The notes: a model not told the origin generated them from the letters alone. A DNA stretch of 64,000 nucleotides from an uncultured Nioella sp. (GCA_947498125.1 CANMJH010000001.1:682001-746000); one strand, 5' to 3'; counted from the stretch's first letter, positions 1 through 8,367 are shown. Translations and numbers: made by a program.

Positions 1-316
1 TGAGATGGGCCAGCGGATCCTGAAAGATCATTGCTATTTTGCGGCCATTGATCTGGCGGCGTTCATCGCGGGGCAGATCCAAAAGGTTCTGTCCGTCATA
101 TTTGATGCTGCCCTCGGTGATGTAGCCCGGCGGCGTATCAATCAAGTTCATAATGGCCGAAGCCGAGACAGATTTTCCAGAGCCACTTTCGCCAAGGATG
201 GCCAGCGTTTCGCCGCGATCCAAGTGAAAGCTGACATCGCGCACCGCATGAACGCGGCCCTGCACGGTGTGGAATTCAACCGAAAGGTTATTCACCTCTA
301 ACAAACGGTTAGTCAT
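1..316 (-). CDS. Peptide ABC transporter ATP-binding protein, 5' part only
   Basis: First 105 codons of an ABC ATPase of the DppD/OppD class; the rest lies beyond the left edge, so the usual C-terminal oligopeptide-transporter extension cannot be checked. The start is ATG at 314-316. Visible motifs are Walker A GESGSGKS at residues 42-49 and the Q-loop FQDP at 98-101, right at the edge. The start lies 8 bases inside the end of the upstream permease gene, which points to co-translation. In this family the ATPase drives import of di- or oligopeptides through the paired permeases, here the two encoded just upstream. The family call is firm; the substrate is unknown. Confidence 0.9.
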   Translation of the reverse strand, partial: MTNRLLEVNNLSVEFHTVQGRVHAVRDVSFHLDRGETLAILGESGSGKSVSASAIMNLIDTPPGYITEGSIKYDGQNLLDLPRDERRQINGRKIAMIFQDPLAHL

Positions 317-1241
317 TGGTTTTCCTTCCAATCTCAAGGCGCCAGCGTTGCACGGGGTCAAGCGCGGTCCGCATCCAGATCGACAAAAGGTTCAGGGACA
401 TTGTGGTCAGAATGATCGCAAGACCGGGCCAGAAGGCCAGCCACCAGGCTTGCACCAGATAGGGACGGCCTTGGGCCACCATCAGACCCCAAGTGATGTC
501 GGGGGGCTGGATGCCAATACCCAGAAATGACAGCGAGCTTTCAGCGAGCATCACGAACGCAAAATCCAGCGTCGCAATAGTGATCAAAGTCGGGATCACC
601 ATGGGCAGGATATGGCGCAGGATAATGCGCCGCTTTGAGGCGCCCATCACAACCGCCGCTTGCACGAACATCCGCTCGCGCACCTCAAGAACCTCGGCGC
701 GCGTTGTCCGCAGGTAGACAGGCACGCGTGTTATGGCGAGGACGAGGACCAGATTAAAGATCGATGGCTCCAACATATAGAGCACGATCACAGCCAGCAG
801 CAGCGACGGGAATGACATGATAATGTCAGCGCCGCGCAAGATCAGATTGCTGGTCCGCGGTGTCGAATAGCCTGCAATAAGCCCCAAGGCGCAGCCAATG
901 CTGAGCGCGACAAAAACCGAGATGAACGAGATTTGCAGCGTATTGCGAGAGGCGACAAGGATACGGGCCAACATGGACCGGCCAACGGAATCTGTGCCGA
1001 GAAAATTCACCCAGCCATTTTCCATCGACAAGGGCGGGGCGTTACGACCGCGCAAGTTGGGGCGTGTTGCAGCGTCTTCCAGAAAAATGGGGCCAAAGAT
1101 GGCGCTGACGGCCAGGATGATCAGAAAGATCACACCGCAAAGCGCAAATTTATCGGCCATGAGCATGCGATAGATCTGAACCAGCAGCGGGCGAGGTTCG
1201 GCGATCTCGGGCATATCGGATGGGGTAGGGTGGGACGTCAT
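309..1241 (-). CDS. Peptide ABC transporter permease, DppC type
   Basis: Inner-membrane permease of about 310 residues. It shows a cytoplasmic N-terminus, a first membrane helix, and then the binding-protein-dependent transport domain. The EAA-type loop that docks the ATPase is visible as VVMGASKRRIILRHILP near residue 210. A longer reading begins at 1289, but that would overlap the upstream gene by 43 bases; the ATG at 1239-1241 sits 4 bases after the upstream stop and begins MTSHPTPSD, so I prefer it. It pairs with the DppB-type permease upstream to form the membrane channel. The 3' end overlaps the ATPase gene by 8 bases, so the genes are one operon. Confidence 0.9.
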   Translation of the reverse strand: MTSHPTPSDMPEIAEPRPLLVQIYRMLMADKFALCGVIFLIILAVSAIFGPIFLEDAATRPNLRGRNAPPLSMENGWVNFLGTDSVGRSMLARILVASRNTLQISFISVFVALSIGCALGLIAGYSTPRTSNLILRGADIIMSFPSLLLAVIVLYMLEPSIFNLVLVLAITRVPVYLRTTRAEVLEVRERMFVQAAVVMGASKRRIILRHILPMVIPTLITIATLDFAFVMLAESSLSFLGIGIQPPDITWGLMVAQGRPYLVQAWWLAFWPGLAIILTTMSLNLLSIWMRTALDPVQRWRLEIGRKTND

Positions 1242-1245
1242 AAGA

Positions 1246-2160
1246 TCAGTACCGAATGCGCGGATCGAGCAGCGTATACGCCAGGTCAATCAGCAAGTTC
1301 ATGATAAAGATGGCGAGGGCCGTAACCATAATGGCGGCAAGGATCACCGTGAAATCGCGTTGAAGGATCGAGTCGATCATCAATTTGCCAATGCCGGGAA
1401 ATCCAAAGATCGTTTCAACCACAACGGCGCCGTTCAACATGGCGGCGGCTTGGTCTCCGATCACCGTGATCACTGGCAGCATGGCGTTGCGCAGCGCATG
1501 CACAAAGATGATGGGGCGGGTCTTTACGCCTTTGGCACGCGCCGTCTTGATATAGGCCGAAGACAGCACGGAAATCATCGATCCGCGCACGACCTGCAAG
1601 ATCAGGCCGAAGGGCCGGATAAACAGAACGGTAATAGGCAAGATCCAGTGCCAGATTGTTCCGGTGCCTGAGGTTGGCAACCAACGCAGCTGCACCGCGA
1701 AGATGACGATGGCAACAATCGCGACCCAAAAGTCTGGCGCGCTGGAGCCGATCAGCGAAAAGGTTGACGTGAACCGGTCAAATACGCCGCCCGCGCGAAA
1801 CGCAGCAAGAGAGCCAATGAGAACGGCAAAGAACGTGACAAGGATCATCGTGATAAAGGCCAAGAGCAGGGTCCACGGAAAGGCCTCAAGCACAACTTCA
1901 AGTGCGGGGCGGGATCTGCGGATGCTGTCGCCAAAATCCAAACGGGCGATATCTTGCACGTAGTTCCAGAATTGCAGCCAAATTGAATCGTTCAGCCCAT
2001 GCAGTTCGCGGAACAATTCACGGCTTTCGATAGAGGCATCCAATGGCAGGTAAAGCGCCGTGGGATCTCCCGTCAGCCGTGACAGGAAAAACACCATGAT
2101 GATCAAGCCAACCAACGAGATGACACTAGAGATCGCGCGTTTGCCGATGAAAGCTTTCAT
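1246..2160 (-). CDS. Peptide ABC transporter permease, DppB type
   Basis: A 304-residue inner-membrane permease of the DppB/OppB family. The N-terminal helix is followed by a large periplasmic loop (roughly residues 30-95, with the family-typical segment around RLTGDPTALYLP), then five further hydrophobic segments. The EAA loop reads AYIKTARAKGVKTRPIIFVH, and the C-terminus LDPRIRY is typical of the family. It forms the channel together with the DppC-type partner, whose start lies 4 bases downstream of this stop. About 80 bases separate it from the binding-protein gene upstream, the usual order for peptide importers. Confidence 0.92.
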   Translation of the reverse strand: MKAFIGKRAISSVISLVGLIIMVFFLSRLTGDPTALYLPLDASIESRELFRELHGLNDSIWLQFWNYVQDIARLDFGDSIRRSRPALEVVLEAFPWTLLLAFITMILVTFFAVLIGSLAAFRAGGVFDRFTSTFSLIGSSAPDFWVAIVAIVIFAVQLRWLPTSGTGTIWHWILPITVLFIRPFGLILQVVRGSMISVLSSAYIKTARAKGVKTRPIIFVHALRNAMLPVITVIGDQAAAMLNGAVVVETIFGFPGIGKLMIDSILQRDFTVILAAIMVTALAIFIMNLLIDLAYTLLDPRIRY

Positions 2161-2239
2161 GACAGGTCTCTTTGTTTTGGAGGGACGTCAAAGATGAGAT
2201 CCGGCAAGCAATTGCTGCGCCTGCCGGATCCCTATTGCT

Positions 2240-3748
2240 TTAGTTGAACGTGATCTGCGCCAGTTGCAGTTCGCTATTCGTGGCAATTGTTGGCTGGAAG
2301 TTGATCCGCGCTGATACGCGGGCAAAGCCAACCATATGGAACATCGGAATATCGGTGATGATCTCTTCGCCAACGACGCGGAATGCTTCTCTCCAGAGGG
2401 CTTCGCGCTCATCGCCAGTTGCTGCGGTGGCCTGATCAATCAGCGAGTCCAAACGATCATCCCAAACTGCGCCTTGCAGGCCTTCGGAGTGATATTTGAA
2501 GAACATCGTGAAGACCGGGTCGCCTTTTGCGTTATCATGCTGAGCCGCGACAAGCTGCGGTCCGCGATCCCCTGCGAAGGGTTTGGAGTAGAAATCTTCC
2601 CATTCCGACACATCATACATCCGCAATGAGGCGTTAAAGCCGGCATCTTGGATCATCGCCAACATCACTTCCATAACCTCGGTAACATTGGGGAAGTTGT
2701 TGGAGCGACCGATAAGGTTGATTTCAGTATCAACATCGACGCCATCAGCCCGGGCTTCTTCTAGAAGAGCGCGCGCGCGTTCAGGATCGTAAGGCCACAC
2801 TTGAAGATCTGGGTTCCAACCAAGGGTCGAGGGCGGAACAATCTGCGTTGCAGGAATAACCCCTTCGGCCAGAATTGTGCCTTGGAACGCCTCGCGATCA
2901 ATCGCAAGGTTCAGCGCTTCGCGAACCCGGCGGTCATTCAGTGGCGCGACATCAGTATCAATCCGAAGGAAGAAGGTTTCGGAATTGGGGTATGAGAAAT
3001 CGGTGGCAGGATTTGTTGCATCCAGAACCGACATGCTTGGCACGATATCGGCTTCGCCGGTTTCAACCATGGCCGCAGCAACCGCCGCGTCAGAGCGGAA
3101 CACATAGGTTGCTGATTCAACTTCTGGCGTTTCACCCCAGTAGTTATCATTGCGGGTCAGAATGATGTTCTGGCCGATATTCCATTCGCTGAAGATATAA
3201 GGGCCAGTGCCGACAGGCTCCGTAATAAAGGCACTTGCATCTGTTCCGGTGGGCACAACTGTTACGCCCGAAAGCAACAAAGGTAGGATCGGCTGAGCAG
3301 GGCTGGTTGTGATTTCAACGGTTAGATCGTCGATCGCTTCCATTGAAACTTCGAGACCACCAAAATACTTGGCGCTGTTATCGCAGACGATCTGATCACT
3401 GTTGGTGCGTTCGATCGAATAGATCACATCTTCGGCGTCAAAGGCGGTTCCGTCCGAGAACTGGACATCCGGGCGCAGCGTAAAGCGCCATGTGTCTTCG
3501 TCCACAGGCTCCCATGCGGTGGCCAAACGCGGCATCAGGCCATCGCCCTGGTCGCCCAGTTCGGTCAAAGTCTCTGACACGTTGTGCAAGATGACCCGGC
3601 CCACATTCGAGCGCGACGACATGCAAGGATCAACGACGTCAACCTCTTCGCCCAAAACGATTGTCACGTTTCGGTCTTGTGCCATGACGGGCATCGCGGT
3701 CATCGTGACCAGCGCCGCCCCAATCAGGCATGAGTTTAGATTTCGCAT
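2240..3748 (-). CDS. Peptide ABC transporter periplasmic binding protein (SBP family 5)
   Basis: A 502-residue secreted solute-binding protein of family 5 (DppA/OppA group). A Sec signal peptide covers about residues 1-23, ending VMAQD. Family features include the segment YSIERTNSD after the FTLRPDVQFSDGTAF motif and the C-terminal lobe with VREALNLAIDREAF. The open frame extends upstream to 3889, but ATG 3746-3748 has a good Shine-Dalgarno (GGGAG about 8 bases before it) and is followed at once by the signal peptide. It delivers ligand to the two permeases encoded downstream. Which peptides or opines it binds cannot be read from the sequence. Confidence 0.9.
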   Translation of the reverse strand: MRNLNSCLIGAALVTMTAMPVMAQDRNVTIVLGEEVDVVDPCMSSRSNVGRVILHNVSETLTELGDQGDGLMPRLATAWEPVDEDTWRFTLRPDVQFSDGTAFDAEDVIYSIERTNSDQIVCDNSAKYFGGLEVSMEAIDDLTVEITTSPAQPILPLLLSGVTVVPTGTDASAFITEPVGTGPYIFSEWNIGQNIILTRNDNYWGETPEVESATYVFRSDAAVAAAMVETGEADIVPSMSVLDATNPATDFSYPNSETFFLRIDTDVAPLNDRRVREALNLAIDREAFQGTILAEGVIPATQIVPPSTLGWNPDLQVWPYDPERARALLEEARADGVDVDTEINLIGRSNNFPNVTEVMEVMLAMIQDAGFNASLRMYDVSEWEDFYSKPFAGDRGPQLVAAQHDNAKGDPVFTMFFKYHSEGLQGAVWDDRLDSLIDQATAATGDEREALWREAFRVVGEEIITDIPMFHMVGFARVSARINFQPTIATNSELQLAQITFN

Positions 3749-4403
3749 TTGGTAGTCTCCCTTTTCAAGTAAGCAGAAACAGCGGGAAGCGCAGTTTCCA
3801 ATGTCCTGTCGCACCTGGGCGAAATTTCGCGCGGTGCACCGTATGGCGCTCACCGATGCGCAGGGTCCCTTTCCCCAGCTTCGGCGCATCCAAATCTGTG
3901 CAATCCTCCTTGCGGGATATGGATGAATGACGGTCTACGGCTACGTTGCGGTGCCCAATGCAAGACCCGGCCTGACGATTTAGGCAGTGGGCTAGGGGGC
4001 CGCATTGGGGGCTGGGTGAGAAACGATCTAAGACCGCCCCATTCAAGCTGGTTCGAACCTGAGAGGCTGCAAAGGCCTTGGCTTCCGTATGTCGAACAAA
4101 CTGTTGAATGATGTCCCCCGCCAACAAACGCCTCGGGTTTGTCCAAGGCTGTTAACAAGTAGACTGTAAGATTTGTAATTTTCAAGAACAAATTTTACAA
4201 ATCAGATATACAAATTTTATACCAAATAAATCAGTGCTCTAGGCTGATTATTTCTAACCAGAGCGTCTCGGGAGTTACAAATAGTGATCAACAACTTGGT
4301 CAATATTTGTGCAGAATCATGCCGGACTCGCATAATTCAGCGCCAAGATTTGTGAATGATCACGACAAATCCATCGAAAAAGGGAGGGTGCTTGCCCCGG
4401 ATT
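3749..4403. other. Intergenic region upstream of the peptide transporter
   Basis: This is 655 bases between the binding-protein gene and its likely regulator. The half nearer the transporter (about 3750-4150) is of normal composition; frames there are open for 113-120 codons, but I recognise no protein and see no good ribosome binding site. The half nearer the regulator (4150-4360) is strongly AT-rich and carries the inverted and direct repeats listed separately. The long distance suggests a long 5' leader on the transporter mRNA. I see no riboswitch that I can name. Confidence 0.6.
4170..4203. promoter_or_regulatory. Inverted repeat, candidate operator of the peptide transporter
   Basis: Perfect 9-base arms GATTTGTAA (4170-4178) and TTACAAATC (4195-4203) with 16 bases between. 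The right part overlaps the first copy of a direct repeat ACAAATTTTA (4188-4197 and 4210-4219, 22 bases apart, about two helical turns). The ATTTGTAA core recurs upstream of the GntR-type gene at 5294. This is a candidate regulator site; because the DNA is AT-rich, chance similarity is possible. Confidence 0.4.
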
Positions 4404-5198
4404 TTATTTAAGTGTCGTTCCCTCGAACACACGCATCCGCGCGTTGTTCACATGTCCACGCATTGCCTCTCGGGCTGCTTGCGGGTCCGAGGCGGCAATC
4501 GCATCATAGATTGCGTAATGTTCCTGCTGAACCAATTCCAACCGGGCACGGGATGCGGCAAGCGACAAGTTCCGGGTCAAATTCATCCCGGTGAGGATGT
4601 TTGATTTCATCGAGTTCCGTGCGGCTTGGAAGTAATGATTGTCGGACGCAGCACAGACGGCCTCGTGGAAAGCCTCATCTGCTTCAACCCCAAGATCGCC
4701 GTCACGGATACATCTGTCCAACTCATCCAATGCCGAGCTGAGGTCCCTAAGGTCGGATTCGCCGCGCCGTTCAGCTGCAATATAGGCCACTTCCCCTTCA
4801 ATCGCGGCCCGAAATTCAAAGGTGCGCTGAATATCTGCAATGGAGCCAATGGGCGCAAATTCCAAAACGGCCCCCTCTGGGCGACGCTGCACAAATGAGC
4901 CTGACCCTTGGCGGGATTTGATAACCCCATCTTCGCGCAGTTGCTTAAGGGCACGCCTGAGAACCGGACGAGACACTTCGAAGCGGCGGCTAAGCTCGTG
5001 TTCTGTTGGCAGTTTTGCTCCGACAGAAATCTCGCCGCTCACGATCAGCGCCAATACGTCCTCATAAACACGGCCAGACAGCGTTCGATCCCGCGCAGCT
5101 TTGCTGCTTACGGGGTGAACTGGACGTAATTCATTTGTGTTGGCGGGATGTGACACGCGGCTTCTGCTCCTTATTTTGCCCCGAAAACCCGTTGTCAT
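4404..5198 (-). CDS. GntR-family transcriptional regulator (FadR/FCD subfamily)
   Basis: A 264-residue DNA-binding regulator. A basic N-terminal tail of about 35 residues precedes the winged helix (about 40-105), with the GntR signature GAKLPTEHELSRRFEVSRPVLRRAL written here in pieces: KLPTEHEL, VSRPVLRRAL, then the wing SRQGSGSFV. The C-terminal FCD ligand domain has conserved acidic and histidine positions (DEAFHEAV, QEHYAIYDAI, RGHVNNARM) that in this family bind a metal and a carboxylate ligand. It lies next to the peptide importer in the same orientation and probably controls it and itself: a TNGTNNNACNA-type site sits 34 bases before its start. The ligand is unknown. Confidence 0.9.
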   Translation of the reverse strand: MTTGFRGKIRSRSRVSHPANTNELRPVHPVSSKAARDRTLSGRVYEDVLALIVSGEISVGAKLPTEHELSRRFEVSRPVLRRALKQLREDGVIKSRQGSGSFVQRRPEGAVLEFAPIGSIADIQRTFEFRAAIEGEVAYIAAERRGESDLRDLSSALDELDRCIRDGDLGVEADEAFHEAVCAASDNHYFQAARNSMKSNILTGMNLTRNLSLAASRARLELVQQEHYAIYDAIAASDPQAAREAMRGHVNNARMRVFEGTTLK

Positions 5199-5231
5199 AT
5201 GGTTGGTATATTATGCCCAAAACTTGCATTT

Positions 5232-5242
5232 TGGTCTGACAA
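5232..5242. promoter_or_regulatory. Candidate GntR/FadR-type operator before the regulator gene
   Basis: TGGTCTGACAA matches the FadR-subfamily consensus TNGTNNNACNA at every fixed position and lies 34 bases upstream of the GntR-type gene start, consistent with autoregulation. The match is seen in the sequence; binding is inference. Confidence 0.5.
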
Positions 5243-5286
5243 AAGCCCCGAGGGATAATTGAAATATCGTTTTTCGGGCGGTATTT

Positions 5287-5309
5287 GTCAATAATTTGTA
5301 AATTTTGAC
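5287..5309. promoter_or_regulatory. AT-rich imperfect palindrome upstream of the GntR gene
   Basis: A 23-base imperfect palindrome with outer arms GTCAA and TTGAC. It contains ATTTGTAAATT at 5294-5304, the same core as the arms of the repeat before the transporter (4170-4203). Confidence 0.35.
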
Positions 5310-5405
5310 TTCCGGAAAATCGTGAAGGATGCCAAAGCACGACGTCTGTGCTCAGAAAAACCTGTAAATTCGGCCAAAGGAACAAAGACAATCTTTAGGG
5401 GGATA

Positions 5406-5495
5406 TGGCGGAGAGACAGGGATTCGAACCCTGGGTAGGCTTGCACCCACAACGGTTTTCGAGACCGCCCCGTTCGACCACTCCGGCACCTCTCC
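5406..5495 (-). tRNA. tRNA-Ser (anticodon CGA)
   Basis: A 90-base class II tRNA. On the minus strand it begins GGAGAGG and ends CTCTCCGCCA, giving a 7-base acceptor stem with an encoded CCA tail (5406-5408). The T arm reads GGGTTCGAATCCC. The anticodon loop CTCGAAA gives anticodon CGA, reading UCG serine codons, and the long variable arm (GTGGGTGCAAGCCTACCC) is typical of tRNA-Ser. No integrase or repeated attachment site is seen beside it. Confidence 0.97.
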
Positions 5496-5666
5496 GCGCT
5501 TTATCAGGGGTCGTGAGGCGGGGATTTAGAGGCAACGTGGTCGCCGTGCAAGGGGGTTTTGTCCGTTTCTTGCCAATTGCGGCCACTTCCTTGTGATGGC
5601 GGTGGAAATTCTTCCAAGGAATGCCCATCTTGGCTCTAACGTTATTTGTAGAAGGCCCCAAAGCTC

Positions 5667-6503
5667 ATGTTGCGCACCGCTCTTCTTTCTCTAAGCCTTA
5701 TTGTTCTGGGCTCGGTCACTATTGCACAAACCAATGCGCCATCGCCGGACTACGCACGACTGTTCGACGCAATCGGCATGGATGAAAGCTTTGACATTGT
5801 CGCCGCAGCCGGTCGGCGAGATGCACAGGATCTTGAGGCCGATATGTTTGACGGTCTTGACCCTTCAGGCTGGCGTGACGTGGCCGCCGAGATTTATAAC
5901 ACTGACTTGCTGCGCGCAGAATTCACGGCAGGGTTTCCCGAAAGCCGGATGAACGAAGACGAACTAAACGCGGCATTGGCGTTTTGGGAAAGCGATTTGG
6001 GCCAGCGTATCGTTGCTGCAGAATTGACAGCATGGCGCGCTATTTCTGATCCTGAGATCGAAGAAGCAGCTAATGAAGTCTATTTTCTGCACCTCGAACG
6101 CAATGAGCCGCGGCTGGAAATTCTCGAGCGCTTTATTGAGGTAAATGATTTTGTGGAGCTCAACCTAGCCGGCGCTCTGAACTCGAATTTCTCTTTCTAT
6201 CGGGGCCTGTCGGATGGTGGAGCCTATGGGATGGATTTGCCCTTTGATATGATGCTGGCTGAGGTTTGGGGCCAAGAGGCAGAGATCCGCGAAAGCGTGA
6301 CGCTGTGGCTCTACTCTTTTCAGTTGATGGCCTATACCGACCTTAGCGATGCAGATATGGAGGCCTATATTGCCTTTTCGCAATCCGAGGCGGGGCAAGC
6401 CTACAATGCTGCAATTTTCACTGGGTTTGACATGATTTATGAAGTGACCAGCTATCGGCTTGGAACTGCGGCGGGATATTTCATGTCTGGTGAACCACTT
6501 TAA
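5667..6503 (+). CDS. Exported DUF2059 domain protein
   Basis: A 278-residue protein with an N-terminal signal peptide (about residues 1-20, ending VTIAQ). Two helical modules each carry the DUF2059-like pattern of an aromatic helix followed by S-x-x-G-Q: AFWESDLGQRI near residue 107 and AFSQSEAGQAYN near 243. This family is common in Rhodobacterales and has no established biochemical role. The gene stands alone: a tRNA lies upstream on the other strand and a pseudogene begins soon after its stop. The protein is probably periplasmic. The domain call is by pattern; the function is unknown. Confidence 0.8.
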   Translation: MLRTALLSLSLIVLGSVTIAQTNAPSPDYARLFDAIGMDESFDIVAAAGRRDAQDLEADMFDGLDPSGWRDVAAEIYNTDLLRAEFTAGFPESRMNEDELNAALAFWESDLGQRIVAAELTAWRAISDPEIEEAANEVYFLHLERNEPRLEILERFIEVNDFVELNLAGALNSNFSFYRGLSDGGAYGMDLPFDMMLAEVWGQEAEIRESVTLWLYSFQLMAYTDLSDADMEAYIAFSQSEAGQAYNAAIFTGFDMIYEVTSYRLGTAAGYFMSGEPL

Positions 6504-6560
6504 AGCCTTTTGGATTACGAGGACTCAGTGCCGACTGTCGCCACTGCTGCCAGAAATTGA

Positions 6561-7062
6561 CGGGGTGAGGCGCCGGTTCTGCGCCTCGATCGAGAAGCTT
6601 ATGCCGAGTATGGTGCGGCAGAAGGTGACCTAGCCCAAGATTGCGTATTCTTGGCGCGGGGCGGCGTGGACTTGGCGACCCTGCCATTAGAGTTTGCCGC
6701 CGATATACATGATGCACGGTTTACTTCTATCGTCGCGCTAGATCCGGGCTTTACTTATGCTGCGGACCGACAAAAGCGCTTTAGAAATAACAGTGCCGGT
6801 GCAACTTCTGTCTCTCGGTGACGACTTTCCTTGGCGTACGGTCGACATGCGAAGCGAAGGCAGCGGGCTTGCTGAAACCCTAACGGAAGTTACGCAAAGC
6901 CTTATTGCGACCGCGCATCACTTTTCATTCCTTCCAATTTTCACTGAACTTGCCCCGATCTTACTGGTGGAAGAGGGGGAAGATCCGATCTGCACAAATT
7001 CTGACGGTCTGATCGGCAAAGCGTCCATATTACGTGGATTGCTGCTTTCGCTGATTTTTTGA
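6561..7062 (+). pseudogene. Decayed dienelactone-hydrolase-like alpha/beta hydrolase, 3' half
   Basis: Two reading frames together spell the C-terminal part of an alpha/beta hydrolase of the predicted dienelactone hydrolase group. The first (6561 to about 6775) contains a conserved-looking stretch ending VALDPGFTYA. The second (open to the TGA at 7060-7062) continues ITVPVQLLSLGDDF, then AHHFSFLP carrying the probable catalytic His, and EEGEDPICT. The frame changes between about 6770 and 6778. The N-terminal half with the nucleophile serine is missing: the upstream frame is closed by a stop at 6558-6560, only 55 bases after the DUF2059 gene. I therefore read it as a truncated, frameshifted relic rather than the short gene the second frame alone would suggest. 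Confidence 0.7.
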
Positions 7063-7084
7063 ACTTGGATTAATTTTTGACACA

Positions 7085-7125
7085 GCCGCGCCTTGTGTGG
7101 CCAAGGCGCGGCGATTGTTTTATTG
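7085..7125 (+). terminator. Strong intrinsic terminator after the pseudogene
   Basis: An 11-base perfect stem, GCCGCGCCTTG (7085-7095) with CAAGGCGCGGC (7102-7112), a 6-base loop, then a T-rich run GATTGTTTTATT. It isolates rplU from upstream transcription. Confidence 0.85.
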
Positions 7126-7298
7126 CCTCGTTATCCAACCCGACGCGGGTCTTGAAAAATACGAGACCCATATGCCCAATCTTTCTTGACTTACTTCAGG
7201 CTATCGGGCATCTCCCGGGCTCGGATACCGCCCCGCGAGTCGTGAGGTGGTGTTTTTAGTTTTAGATGACAGCCTTGAAAAAGGCGCGCAGCCCGAGG

Positions 7299-7322
7299 TG
7301 ACCCTGTTGTAAAACAAGGTCA
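7299..7322 (+). promoter_or_regulatory. Hairpin in the rplU leader
   Basis: TGACCCTGTT and AACAAGGTCA pair over 10 bases with one C-A mismatch around a GTAA loop, 51 bases before the rplU start. Ribosomal-protein mRNAs are often autoregulated through leader structures; I cannot assign this one to a described class. Confidence 0.4.
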
Positions 7323-7372
7323 GAACACCCGAAAAGGGGACCACAGGGCGCGGTGACAAAAAGGAAGACCTC

Positions 7373-8020
7373 ATGTTCGCGGTCCTTAAGACCGGTGGCA
7401 AACAGTATAAAGTGCAGTCTGGTGACGTACTGCGCGTTGAAAAACTGGCCGCCGAAGCAGGTGAAACAATCCAATTCAACGATGTGCTGATGCTGGGCGG
7501 TGATAGCACTGTTCTTGGCGCGCCCACTGTTGCTGGCGCGGCCGTTCAGGCCACTGTGATCGACCAGATCAAAGGCGAAAAGCTTATCCACTTTGTTAAG
7601 CGCCGCCGTAAGCACAGCTCGAAGCGCACCAAAGGCCACCGTCAGAAACTGACCTTGGTTCGCATCACCGACATTCTGGCCGAAGGCGCAGATGCGTCCG
7701 GTGTTAAAGCTGCAATCGGTGCAGGCTCTGCGCCTGCCGCTGTTGCTGCTGCGCCGGCTGCGACGCCCGCCAAGAAAGCCAAAAAAGCGGAAGCCGCTGC
7801 CGAAGCTCCGGCCGCTGCAGGCGCAGATGATCTGAAACAACTGTCGGGCGTTGGTCCAGCACTTGAGAAGAAACTGCATGCTGCTGGCGTCACGACCTTT
7901 GCGCAGATCGCCGCGTGGAATGCAGATGACATCGCAGCCATGGACGAAAAGCTTTCGTTCAAAGGCCGCATTGACCGCGAAGGCTGGGTTGCACAAGCCC
8001 AAGCCAAAATCGCAGAATAA
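7373..8020 (+). CDS. rplU: 50S ribosomal protein L21 with C-terminal helix-hairpin-helix extension
   Basis: A 215-residue protein, about twice the usual L21 length. Residues 1-102 are a complete L21 (start [14 protein letters not shown], and the basic rRNA-binding stretch [19 protein letters not shown] in the middle). Residues 103-153 are an Ala/Lys/Pro-rich linker, and 154-215 form a helix-hairpin-helix-like domain beginning [19 protein letters not shown], as in DNA- or RNA-binding hairpins. The start has a strong ribosome binding site (AAGGA). rpmA follows after 12 bases, the universal L21-L27 pair. L21 binds 23S rRNA in the large subunit. Extended L21 proteins are known in alphaproteobacteria, but what the tail does is unclear to me. 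Confidence 0.95.
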   Translation: MFAVLKTGGKQYKVQSGDVLRVEKLAAEAGETIQFNDVLMLGGDSTVLGAPTVAGAAVQATVIDQIKGEKLIHFVKRRRKHSSKRTKGHRQKLTLVRITDILAEGADASGVKAAIGAGSAPAAVAAAPAATPAKKAKKAEAAAEAPAAAGADDLKQLSGVGPALEKKLHAAGVTTFAQIAAWNADDIAAMDEKLSFKGRIDREGWVAQAQAKIAE

Positions 8021-8032
8021 GGAGACCCACCC

Positions 8033-8302
8033 ATGGCACATAAAAAAGCAGGCGGTAGCTCCCGTAACGGCCGCGACTCAGCTGGTCGCCGTCTTGGCGT
8101 CAAAAAATACGGCGGCGAAGCCGTGATCCCTGGCAATATCATCGTGCGTCAGCGCGGCACCAAGTGGTGGCCGGGTGAGGGCGTTGGTATGGGCAAAGAC
8201 CACACCATTTTCGCAACCGACGAAGGCGCTGTTAAGTTCCACAAGGGACTTAAAGGCCGCACATTTATTTCCGTGCTTCCGGCCCAGGAGGCCGCAGAAT
8301 AA
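8033..8302 (+). CDS. rpmA: 50S ribosomal protein L27
   Basis: An 89-residue L27 of normal length. It starts [20 protein letters not shown], with the flexible N-terminal tail that reaches toward the peptidyl-transferase centre, followed by the conserved [16 protein letters not shown] and [12 protein letters not shown] segments. The start is directly MAHKK, so there is no N-terminal cleavage extension of the Firmicutes type. It is preceded by a GGAG site 7 bases upstream and is co-transcribed with rplU. A strong terminator follows, so the acetyltransferase genes downstream probably depend on another promoter or on readthrough. Confidence 0.98.
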   Translation: MAHKKAGGSSRNGRDSAGRRLGVKKYGGEAVIPGNIIVRQRGTKWWPGEGVGMGKDHTIFATDEGAVKFHKGLKGRTFISVLPAQEAAE

Positions 8303-8327
8303 GCCGAACCTTTTGGTTATGAACATT

Positions 8328-8367
8328 AAAAGGGGGATCGGCGACAAGGCTGATCCCCCTTTTTGAT
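8328..8367 (+). terminator. Intrinsic terminator after rpmA
   Basis: AAAAGGGGGATC (8328-8339) pairs perfectly with GATCCCCCTTTT (8352-8363), and the T-run continues into the spacer. It closes the rplU-rpmA unit. Confidence 0.9.

Noticed and set aside
4050-4059. GGTTCGAACC looks like the T-arm of a tRNA
   Set aside because: No acceptor stem, anticodon arm or D arm can be built around it; it is just a short palindrome.
3765-4127. 120-codon minus-strand frame upstream of the peptide-binding protein
   Set aside because: No ribosome binding site, unfamiliar composition and overlap with the start of the binding-protein gene; more likely leader or chance frame.
5406-5495. tRNA-Ser as the attachment site of an integrated element
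   Set aside because: No integrase, no direct repeat of the tRNA 3' end and no foreign gene block on either side.
6757-7062. 101-codon plus-strand frame as a separate small gene
   Set aside because: Upstream frame continues the same protein similarity, so it is the end of a frameshifted pseudogene.
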